64,000 nucleotides of DNA from Penelope pileata (taxonomy: Eukaryota > Chordata > Aves > Galliformes > Cracidae), in the NCBI GenBank assembly GCA_013396635.1, contig WBMW01005475.1:186001-250000 (forward strand), read 5' to 3'. Both the position numbers and the translations under genes were made by a program. Below, piece after piece: positions 50,501 through 62,500 of the stretch. The stretch's first letter is position 1, and every line of letters starts with the position of its first letter. The notes below the pieces were generated by a model. It ran no database searches. It was not told where the DNA came from and saw only the letters and a list, made by a program, of their open reading frames with translations.

Positions 50501-53500
50501 GCTGGATGGCTCCATTACTGCCCAGCGAGAGCACGCTATGCCCTTAGATCCCCAACACACACCTCCCCCCTGAAGCAATGGTACCCCTGAAGTCTAGGCC
50601 CATGCCCAACTGATGGTACACGTGCAGTTGCAGGATGTGGGCAGCAGCCCAATGGGAGGCAGCTGGATGGCAGCAGCACTGCTCGCCTTTGCTCCCTGCT
50701 CATGGCAGGCAGGATCATTTTCTTGCTCATCAGCTCAGAGCAAAGGCATGCTCCCGCAGCCTCACACCCTGCTTCCAGAGAGGGCACGAGAGGAATTTGC
50801 ACACTGAACTGCAAACTGAGAAATGAAATGATGAGAAGAGGAACGAGCACTGACATTTAAAGGGGTCTTATTGGCTCACTGCCTCCCCGCATCCTTACCC
50901 AGCCTGGGAGACAGCAGCCACATCGGTGAGAGTTCAGGGAATGGCACAGAGCCCGCAGCAGAGCTGGGAATGGCTCTGCTGGAACTCATGAGTGTGCTCA
51001 GACGCACCCACAGCCGCCTGCAGAGAGCCTGGTCCGCAGGGACTCAGCTTTCTGGGGCTGACAGCCATGATTAGGCTCACAGTTCCCGCTCGAGTGAGTG
51101 CAGCGGAGTGACGGGACTTCCTGGTGACTCAGAGCACACACAGGCAAGGAGGGACACAAATTGCATCATTCATTCACACACGGGTCTAAGAGCTCTCTAT
51201 AGCCCAGCACCACAGCAACGCGCATCAGGGTAAGTGGATTTCAGAGCCCACATGCTGCTCAGCTGAGGGCTGCAGGAGAAATGTGGAAGGGATCTTTGGG
51301 CAGGGAAGAGCCAAGCCAGCCCCAGAGCAGCAGACTGCGTGTCCCAGAACACCATGTCACCTGCTTTCAGGGTCATTGGCTTTTGCTCTGTCCCTCAAAA
51401 AGCTCTAAGATCTCATGTCATTTGAACCTAAGAGAGCTTAAAGCTCGGAAAAATGAGAGCCGGAAATCTTCAAAAGGAAAAGCAAAGGATCCCATACAAA
51501 CTAGAAGAACAGAAGCCAGAAGATGCACTTTTTTTGGAATGATGCCTTTCATCCTATTTGGCACTTAGAGGAGCCTGGTTGCTTGGAGCTGGTGCCTCTG
51601 AACTGAGCCAGTGCAGCAGGGCTGCAGGATACAGGACAGCTGCCCTGCACACGAGGAGCAGTGCTCACACCAGGCACACTCCCCCATGCTGTTGCATGGT
51701 CCCTCTGCCACGTGCTGCTCAGGGGAGATAGGCCACAGCACAGCGACAGCGTGTCCCCAGCCAGGAGGTCCTGCGGCAGCCAGCAGCAGGGTCACAGCTC
51801 TGTCACCTGGCAGCAAGGCCAGGGCAAATCTGCCTCCAAGCAACCTGCTGAAAGGGACACGGTGCAGATAGACAGGGGAGAAAAAGATATTAAGATGGAC
51901 AGCAAGGTCAGCTTACTGTATGAGTACACTACAGGGAGGAGAGAGGAAACAGAAATAACACCAAGCACATACAATTCATCTGCAGAAAACACCTCTGGTG
52001 AATCCTCATGGGGAGGACAAGGAGGGAAGTGAGGATCCAGGATTCGCTTCGACCAGCGATTACGCTAAAAATAAAACTCTCCCTGTTTACAGAGGGATAT
52101 TTAAAGCATGAGCTAACACATCCAAAAGCACACTTTTCCCGTTAGTGAAGACAGCCCTTAGAGGTGCAACATTGACATTCTCTTTCCCATTTAGGCATTC
52201 TGTTTCTTTGACAATAGCTGATTCGGTTCAGCCTCCAACATCCATCGCCCTCGCCGGGATTGTTTTTCGTGTTCTGGTTCGGCACAAAGTCTGCTGGTGG
52301 GACTGCAGGGCTGGACATAAAAGGCAAAAGCTGCCACACAGAGTTCAAAACCGAAAAGCAACAGAAGCTCCTGTATTCAGCCCTTAAAAATATACCGGTG
52401 CCAGATAAACAGGCAGTGTGAAAACAAGAAACCATCAGGCCAGAGGCTCTGAATGTGGCTGAGATTTCTTCCATGCCAGTCACAACTCAGAGCAGACCTT
52501 CAAGTCACAGTCTCTGTTTTGCTTTTCCCACCAAGTAATAATATTTGTCTTTCCCAAATGAGTGTGGTAAAGCTACTACACTTAAATGCTTTCCAGCATA
52601 AGACGGACTAAAAAAACCCAAACCAACACAGCAGACTCACCCACCAGAATCATACAGACTCCAACATGTAGCAACAGACCAAGAATTTGTCAGTAAAACT
52701 CCGAGACAAATTCCAGTGGTTGCTCAACTTCTCAGGAGACCAAAGCGCCAGCATTTCTGAAAACCCCCAAGTTTTATTCCTTCGGTCTGAGATGCTCCCC
52801 TGTGAAGCAGGGGCTGAGGGACTCCTGGCATCGCTCCACTCACCTCAAATGAACTGCTGTGCATGCATGGGGGAAAGCTTTGCTGCCACAGCTTTGCTAT
52901 AAATCAGCACAATGCTACAATGCAGGGAAATGGCAGCCTACACTGTACTCACTGCTGTAGCACCTCTCCTGCATGTGCAGCTGCTGGTCATTGCCAGGAA
53001 TCAGCTCAGCAGCAGGGCAGACCTTTGGTGTGACCCATCAGGGCTGTTCTCCGGAGTGATTCTAGGAATAAGAATTTCAGCACCATCTAAAGCAACACGA
53101 GCTGTCTGATCCAGCAGTCCCTCTCAAAAGGCTTTAAATAATTGGGATAATAGGAGCCAGAATGCAGCAGAGATCTCAAAAGTAAAAGAGGGGACTATTT
53201 TTCTTTGAGTATTTGGTAGAAGTAAGAGATATGCATTGGTGTTTCACTGCTGTAGACAGAACACGCTCACAAAGTACCGTGCACCCCTTCATCTCCTCAG
53301 GTGACTTCTTGCACAAAATAGCCCAGCTCTTGGCTGAGCTTCACTCCAAGACACTCCAGCCATGCCAGCAGGTGAAGGTAACACCACCTGACAGCCGCTT
53401 CCAAGAGAAATTTGGTTTCCCAAAGACAGCAGTGGGTCCAGCTTTAATTATTTACTCTGTCCTGGCAGTTCCGACTGACTTCAGGCATGTCACTTAACCT

Positions 53501-56500
53501 GCTCTGCTGGTGCTCACAAGCACAATTGGGTAATTTCCCCATTACACTGATAGGAACCAAGGATAAACTGACTACAACAATACAGGACTCAGAATAACAT
53601 CCACCCCCCTTCATACTTCATGGGGATATTCCTTTAATCTTCCCAGCATCGAGTTCCAAGATCCCTCCCAAACATGATTTCTGGATAACAATGGGAATAA
53701 ATCCCTACAAAGCAGATACAGAAAGGGATGGAGACAATCCCTGCACAGGGCAAGGCCACAATGAACACACTGGGGTAACATCTCCTGAGTCTAAAAAGCA
53801 AAGATGGGAGGTAGGAAAGCTCCCCCAGGGGCACCTGGTTCTGCCCAAAGCAAACAGTGTATGAATGGAGCACTAACACAGGTAAACCAGGGCTTGGCAT
53901 TTATGATGCAATGGTCTTGGCAATCGTCCTTCAGAGAAGGGCAGGGCTGCTGCTTTCATGGGTAATGGAAAGTGGCCAGGGATAGGAAACGGAGAAAAGA
54001 CAGCGCTCAAGGCAGCTCCATTTGAACAAATGCAAACGGACAGGCAGCAGTGTACAGCTCTGTGCACCCATCCTCATTCACAGGGGATAAAAGGACCCGA
54101 TTCCAGCAGCCCGTGTAACTTGTTGACAGGGAGACGGCCTGCTCCATGCCTCCCCAAGATCTCCAGCAGGTTTTCAGGTGAAACACTCCTGAACCGGCTG
54201 CAGGAGTTCTCGAGGTCCTGGCACTGCTGCCCTCGTGCTGTGTGAGGTGACATGCCACCTCGGGAGCCTTGCACAGCATCCCTGTGGGCCTTTATTTCAC
54301 TTCCTACAGGTTTCTCTGATCTTGGTCTGCAGTGCTCCCTATATAATTCTCTATACACCTCTATAATGAGGATGGATGTGCGTAAGCAGCTTGCTTTAAT
54401 TAACAAACTCAATTAACTTACTGTAGGTTCCATGGATTCCTATTGGTGATACTGCAAGAGCAGAACTAAAATGCACTGTAGGGCAGAGAATTTGTGGAAT
54501 ATGTTGTGCTCAAGAAAGAGAATTAGGGAAAATGCTCCTCCTCAGCTTCCCCAGCAAAAAAACAGGGACTGCAACACACAGAGGATGAATCACTCAATAA
54601 CTCCTGTTCACATTTTATGCACTTCCCAAGTGCTTAGTCCTTACCATCGTACCACGATGCTCCCACTTCCCAGCTGCCACAGGATGCTATGGATTTGCTC
54701 CTCACAGTTACTTACAGCACAGTTCCTAGCTCCTCTCCATTGCCCCATCCAGCAGCACAAGCTGCTCCTTTCACTCTGCCTAAAACCCAGATGGTGCACA
54801 AGCACGGCTCTGTCCTCCGGCAGGCGCAGTGCTAGCAGGTTTCAAGCAGAGACAAGCTAAGCACATGGCCACCAAGAAACAAACCACAGGGATGACACCA
54901 GCACATGGCACAGACACAAAGTTATCCACCACCTTGAAAGAGAACACACTGCCTGCTGAGAACTGAGCCCACAAGAGGTTAGACACATCAAAAATCAGTT
55001 TCTCTATATAGTACAAAGGACACTACAGTGACTGCAGTGGTGGAAATCAACACCTTAACTATTCACTAAGGCCAAAAAAACCCCCTTCACCTTATATTCA
55101 GGTGGCTGTGAGGTCACAGAGCCTCCCATAGCCTCAGGTATCTACTTCTAGCAGCACAATCTAACACAAAGGCATACACAGAAAATGATAAGGGAGATTC
55201 AACTTGATAGACATTGAGTGAAGCCCTGTGTCCTGCACAGTAGTAAGCAGAAAAGGCAGAAAGAAAAGCTCTGCTGATGTTTCTTCAAGGACAAGTTTTT
55301 GGATAAATCTAACAGCCTCTGCCATCAGTCTGTAGTAGGAAAAGGCTTAACTCCACATGAAGCTATTGGAAAGAAGTTGGCCCCAGGGAAAACATATTTA
55401 TTTTAAAACTTGCAATAATACTTATACCCTGCAGGAGTTCCCAGCTTCCTTTTTATTTTTCTTCCCAGAGCAACAACACTGAGAAATTAGGAGCACATGA
55501 GCACAGGACAAGTGAAAGGAGAAGGCACAGGCTGCACTCCACTGGAGTTTAAGAAGTGGAATCCCTTCACCTCGCTGAGATCAGGAACCCTGGGTGTCTC
55601 TACTTCTGCTAGATTCAGCCAACTGAGGGCTGAATCATTGCGGGGCACAGGGGCTGTATCCAACCTGAGCTTTCACTGATTACAGAGTGAAGAAAAATGA
55701 GGAAAGAGGTATCTATACGCTGGAGGGAGGAAGAAGAGGGTTAGCAACAAGGTGTGTGTGACAGTAACCATCTCCAAACCAGGTGGAAAGGAATGGAGAA
55801 CCACCATTCTGGGGGGAAAAGAAAAAAAAATGCTTCTCACTTTAATTCCTGCTGTACAGGACTATTAAGAGAGGGACTGCAAAGCTGGCTGCTGTCACAG
55901 CTCTGTCTCCCATCTGCCTTCCAGTTCCAGGCAGCCTCTGGTGCTGTACCAGGCTCAGAACAGACACCCAGAGAAGTCAGTGCAAAGTGGGAAAATGTGA
56001 GCGATCATCATGTATCACAGCTCCCAGAAGCATCCACACCCTCACATTTCCAGAATTCTGCAAGATGAAATTAACAAGCACTTACTTGCCACACTCTCCC
56101 TCAAGAGCTGTGCCAACTCAGGGCAAAAAGGCAGCACCGGGGAGCTGCATGAGGAGTTTCAGGTTTGCAGATACTTCAGAGATTGGATTGCAAGCTGGGA
56201 ACCATTTCCATCATTTTGCATGACATATCTTCTGAACAGCAAACAATGCCTTGTTAATATTTTACGTGCACATTAAGCCCCACAGATATATCATCATCCT
56301 TGCCAAACAGATAGTCAGCCACTGGACCTGCAAAACATGGATTCTTACCTGGCCCACAATGATGCTACACTTACACAGAATGAGGTTCCACAAATCCTCA
56401 GGAAGGCGACTGAACCTCTGCTCTGAGTGCTAAATCCTGGGCCATTAAATTAATGAATGATTCCAGGCAGGTTTTAGTAGGAATCATGCTACCTACAGCA

Positions 56501-59500
56501 TGCAGACAGCCAGAATCCAGGCTGTGCATGCTGCCTGGCAAGAGACTGCTTCCTCATCCCCGGCATTTCATCTGCTGGCTGCATCTGACACCGTGCTGTG
56601 AGACTACTGGAACACTCAAAATACTTACTGGTGTTGCTTTGAATTAGACTGATTACAGCGAGTATCTCTGAAAAAGCCTTCCCAATTTGCTCATGTTAGA
56701 AGAGCAAGACTCTGAAGGATCTCAGTGGTAATGTAAATCATTCAAATACAATAAAATTTAATGGGACGTTTGCTCTAAGAGCCAAGAGAGGAGTGCCAAG
56801 AAATGCAGCAGTTGCTTGCTGTGTTACAAGAGTCCTCCAATCCTCATCCATTTCAGGAGAGTCCTGCTCGTGTCAGAAGCTATTTTCATTAATGCTACTC
56901 TCTCTAATTAAATGCAGATTTAAAAAAGCAATCTCTGTCTCACAACATGAGCCATGCAGCAGGGATTCTACAAAGACCCCTTCCTTCCAACCTGATCAAA
57001 CAAGTTTGTATTTACAGATGCAGCTTAGTTACTTAATCCACCTTTCTGGAAGAAGAAAAAAAAAGTCTTCAAAGCTTCACAACCTGCTCAGCCTGGCAGA
57101 TTAATTCCATGCATCAATGCTGCAGAATAAACCTCTCTTAGACAATTAGACAAGTGCAAGGTGAATTGTGTGCTTGCTTTGCTTACCATCTAGTACCTGG
57201 TGGGTTCAAAATCCACTCACAGCTCCACTTGAAACAGCTGCTCAAGCAGCTAACCTGTCAGACTTAAAGCAAAGCTGCAGTACCAGATAAAGATGTCCCT
57301 GCTTTCAACGCGTGCAGTTTCTCGTTGAAATGCTGCCACCAAATACACATTATATGGACTCAAATTTGGCAAGCACTCAAGGCATGTGCTTACACACTTC
57401 CACCAAACCCTGGACTGGATACTGTTCTCCTCCTTTAACTCAGCATCCTTGGGGGTAGCAGGCACTTCCCCTTCCACACGACACGTGCTGTTGGGTACAA
57501 CTCAGCTCCACCCTGACTTAATTTTTTCACTATTGGGTTGTTCATAACAGAAGGGATGAATGAGACATGGGATTGTTTTACTGAAATTCCACACTGGCAG
57601 GAGTATCCAAAATAACACTTTGGATGCAGCAAAGGAAACCTAAAGAACTTTGCAGGAAGGTGAAAATGCTGTAGCTTTTGGCAGCAGCAGATATGGCTGC
57701 AGCTATATCAGCGTTATTAGTGCCAGATTAGCATATGTAATTACCAAGACATGGAGGTTTTCAGAAGCTAACAGTCAAATCAGTCATTTAACATCGAAGA
57801 TCAAGAGGAAAATTAGATGCAACTGGCAGAATTTCTCAAGCTTCTGGGGAGTAGATTATGTTGTCAAGAAATAAGGGAATTATAGAATAATCTGTCTGCA
57901 GCCCACGGGGCTGGGTCAGGCTGTGTGTGACAACACGTAGGAGGAACAGCTCAGGAACATCTGGAACACCGGCCAAGAACCGGTTCATGTCTGGAAGTAA
58001 CACCATCCCATCGCCCTCACCTACAGGGAATTCACTGCAGTACACTTCTAAGCCCTACCACCTGTAGGAAATCTTCAAATTAACTGCTGGAAATAAGAAA
58101 TACGTGTGTTATCTGCCACATATGGGTAATTTGAAACTTCCCATCCTTGAGTCATCTCCAGAACATACGCTGCGTACTGGGCTGCACTCTGTGATTTTCA
58201 GTGATTTTTTGTTGAGATTCATCAGTTCAATCTAAGAAACGTAACACAAGCAGCAGGCAGTTGAAAACAAAAATCTGATCCACAAGCACTGTAAGACCAG
58301 AGATACAATTTCAGTTGGATGCTGTTCCACATCATTATTCAGATACCTGGACACCACTCCTTCAACAGGAAACAGAGACAGGGTGGAACAGTTTTACACC
58401 ATTCAACTTCTGCTACACAAAGTATCATACATAAGCATACATTAAAAGTGCTCAAAAATACTTGCTTCTTCAGTACATCGTTAAATTAAAAAGTAAATAT
58501 TTTTAAAGCCAAAATAAGTTGCAGAAAACTGCAGAAGCAGACAAGTATGTCAGAAGTACATTGGAAATGTATATTCCACTGCGATGCTTTCTCGAGAGAA
58601 AAGAACAAAGAGAATGGATTCGCATTTAACTACATGGGCACCTGATGATAGATGGAGTAGAATCCTTGGTAAGCTGTTTTTTGCCACATAGAATACTGAT
58701 ACTATAAAACAGATGTCATCAACTACGGAAAGTCAGGACCCAGTAATCATCCCTCCATCCTCTAAAAAGGGTAAAATTAGTCTAGAAGAGGAGCTCACAT
58801 TTAGGGGAATTCAAATGACTCTTGGATTTTGATGCATTTCCAGAAATTCTTAGTTTCACAAACTTTAGCCTCTTCTGTTAAGATGCTCAGATAGCAGGTA
58901 GACTTGGTGTAATACTTCAGCATTTGTTTTTATGATTTATCAGCCCTAGAAGCATCAGACATCCAATCTTACACATTAAATAACGTGTAGTTTAAGACCT
59001 AAGTAATCCACAGGCTAGAACTCACTGATCAAACTGCCTACAAATTGGTACAGCCGGGGAGCCCGAGCTGTTTCGCAATGAACTTAAAACAAGCCACATC
59101 AACTCTGAACAGCCTGACCCATCCTGCTACAGGAAGACTTCCTTCGGGTGAATTCTCACACTTTTATTTGGCAATCTTAACAAGCATTCATAACGTCTTC
59201 TGGAATAACTCCCGCATACCAACCGATGGGAGATCACAATCTTGATTACAGAAAACACCTATTTGAAGTTAAATTCTACTTACCACCCACCTTCTTTTCT
59301 TTATTACTGTAAGAGGAACAAAATTCCCTATTCCAACTATTTTTTCTTTCTTTCAAGACTGTGATTTATTTAGATTACTTTAATGCCTTGGAATTCAATT
59401 TCTGTTTTTTATGGTGGCTAATAGCAAACAACACATTATTTATTCAACACCAGCAACACTTGAAGTTGAAACAAAAAGCTCTGTATTTCTTCTCTTACCA

Positions 59501-62500
59501 TAGAGCCACTTGTATTTTACGTTGAGATATTAACTTTGCAAAGAATGCAGCCAGTACTGCTCTAGATGGCTGGGATTTGGCTGAGTAATAAGCCAACTGT
59601 CCAGGACCCAAGCTGCCCTGTTGCACCCTGAACCATTTTTCCCCTCCTTGAGATAACTCACTAACATATGCTCTATAGCATATGCTCAAGTAGACAAACT
59701 CCTTCTATCCTAGGGCTCTTGGAAGAAAAAAACAACCAAAACAACATAGTCACTGAGTAGGGGTGTCTGGAACAACCACGTAACAAAGTCCATAGAAGCT
59801 TTGTGTAACTCCCTTGGTCCTCAGACCAGATTTACTTCATTTGTTGTTCTCATTTCATGATGTGGTTTTGGCACCAGACAGTGGGACAGCGAACTCCAGC
59901 AATCACAGTCACTGAGAACTAACTTGCTGAAGGCGATGCTTGACGAACTAACCTTTTAAAGAAGCAGAGGCAAAAAGATTTAACCCAAAAGATAAGCAAA
60001 ATAGCAGCCAGAGGTGGCAGGGAGGAAGGTTTAAAGAAGAAACACATGGAAATGGCGCAGATTTGTGGAATGATCAACTCTTCTTTTGGCTTTTCAACAA
60101 AAAGGTTCAAAAACAAATTCTGCTTCAGGAAAGCTACTAATTGCTAACATAAGAAAGCTGCAGACACTTATCCTACTTAGTAGAGGCACAAGAGTGGGAA
60201 GGAGAGCTGGCATCAAGAAGCTTCATGATGCAATCTACCCTGTTGCTGAAGACATCTTGCCACGGGCAAGTCTACTGCACCCCTGTATTCATCTCCTGAT
60301 CAGTAAAATGGGGACAGACACCCCTGATCTCAAGTCTTTTGGCAAAGTTCCTGCAGATGAAAAGTTAATTATTGTTCAAGACACATTCTCAAAAATTTTG
60401 TCACCTAGGGTGTTTGTGCACAGACTTTCTTGTGTTCCCTGCCCATCTAATCAGCTCTCTAATTCTGTTAGCTTCTCAGCAAACAAGGAACACGAACACC
60501 ATGTGCACGCACCCCCTTTCACTGTGTCACTGAAGAAAACATGTTGCAGACTGGCCAGAAAGCTGTAAAGGCAGATGTTTCACAAGACCCCACTTGATGC
60601 AAGAAACCAACCTGCAGAGCTATCTTCTAAGCCTACGACATCTTTGCTAGATGGGTGACTGTGTTTTTTTCAGTCTTGCCCCAGAAGAGCACAATTTGCT
60701 GCCCTGTCTGTTACCTATGTTATTGTACCTGGTAGCAATGCATACAAAGCATCTATCAAAGGACTTGGTCAGTTTGTGTATGAAAACATTCACACATAAT
60801 ATATCACCCCATGGTGATTGCAACTTGTGAATGCCTGCGATCCTCAGAGGGTGAAGGAATCTAACACAATCTCCCCTTTGGACAGCACAGACAGGCTTCT
60901 CTTCACAACCTCACGAGATAGAAATCGTGCAACTTCGGCCATCAAATAAACACTTTATAAAGCCCTCAAAGAAAGAAAGTTGTACCTGAATGCACACCTT
61001 TACAGTGGCAGAGGAACTACCAGTGGACAGGGGCACTAATGGCCAGGGAATAAGGAAAGAAAGGCAGAAAGTGGTCCGGTCCTGTATTAAAGGAATGGGG
61101 AATCATGACGGGGTGAATTTGCAGTTACCAGAGGAAAGCAAAATGGGACTTTGCTGACGAAATCAGAGCTGAAAATATCAGAGACAAGGTGAGAACTGCA
61201 GCAGCATGTGCCACAGCAGAGACGTCAGTGGCCCTAAATACATCACAACACGACTGAACTCCTTGGAGAGGCGGGAGCTCGTGAGAATATCTGCTAGCCA
61301 AAATGAAAAAAAAAAAAAANATAAAAAAAAAAAAAAAAAAAACAGCAAAAAACGCTGAAGCTCAGCTTCTGAGCATGGTTATCAGTACGCACAGAGATGA
61401 GAAGCGACTCAGAAGCGGTGCTGAAATCAGCTGGGCGGTGCAGCATCGCATTCAGCACCAGTTGCTTTAGACAGATAGCTGCCCAGGAGGGACACACAGC
61501 TGGGACAGACAGACAGACTGCTAGCTCTCAGTGGTGCCTGATAATCCCCAGTCCCCGCGCTGCTGTAGCGTGGCAGCAATCCCATTGCAGCGCCCAAACA
61601 GAACGCACGCTGCATTTAGAGCACTCTGCTGTTCTGCAGACCACAGGGGTTCCCCAGCCCAGAGTGCCAGCTGGGAATTGTGTTCTGCTCGAATTATTAG
61701 GGATGGGGTTGCATCTTCCACTCACATCATTCAAAAAATGAATGAAAGATCAGCCTGCACAGTGCAGCAAAGGAGAAAAGGGGCCGGCTGCAGGCAGGCA
61801 GTGGCGTGGGCAGCATGGGGAAGGCAGAAGGAAGATGGTAGCTGGAGCCACGTGGGACGGCGGGGACCAGCACGGAAAAAGGGAGAACGCAGGGGTTCTG
61901 CAGCTACTTACGGACACAGAGGCAGGCCACCAGCTTGGCAGCTTCGTCGGGCACCGGGCAGGTGGGGAAGATGGGCTTCAGCAGGTAGGTGGCAAAGACC
62001 AGAGCCACGATGTACTGCGAGGAGGGCCGGATGATGAGCAGCTCTATCCAGAGCTTGAGGAAGGCGGGCAGGGAGCCGTACACCTCCAGCATGTAGGCAT
62101 AGTCCCCGCCGGACTTGGTGATGGTGGTGCCCAGCTCGGCGTAGCACAGGGCACCCACGATGGAGAAGGCCCCGCAGACGGCCCACACCACCAGCGACAG
62201 CCCCGGCGAGCCGGCCTCCCGCAGCACACCCGTGGGGGTGACGAAGATGCCGGAGCCGATGATGGTTCCCACGATGATGGCCACGCCGTTGAGCAGTGTG
62301 ATGGAGCGCTGCAGGACCACCCCTTCACCCTCGGCGGGAGCTGCGGAGGGTGAAGGCGAGCGGGCACAGCCGTTCTCCTGCGCCCCTCCAGCCGCGTCCA
62401 GCATCTTCTCCATCGCCTGCTTCTCCTCCTCCTGCGCCAGCGAGGAGGCCGAGCCCGCCGGGCTCCTCTTCTTCACCGCGCTGCTGCCGCCGCCGCTGCC

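Larger units (their letters stand above)
48801..61911 (-). other. SLC7A5: SLC7A5 intron 1
   Basis: This is a 13.1-kb GT-AG intron, the largest in the gene and a likely home for regulatory elements. It contains two TGATGCAA motifs near its 5' end (60226 and 60595), another at 53904, and a poly-A tract with an ambiguous base at 61320. No transposon or coding block was recognised. Confidence 0.85.

Noticed and set aside
60086..60568. 160-codon plus-strand open frame in SLC7A5 intron 1
   Set aside because: It begins at TTG rather than ATG and has no recognisable domain; chance is the simplest reading.
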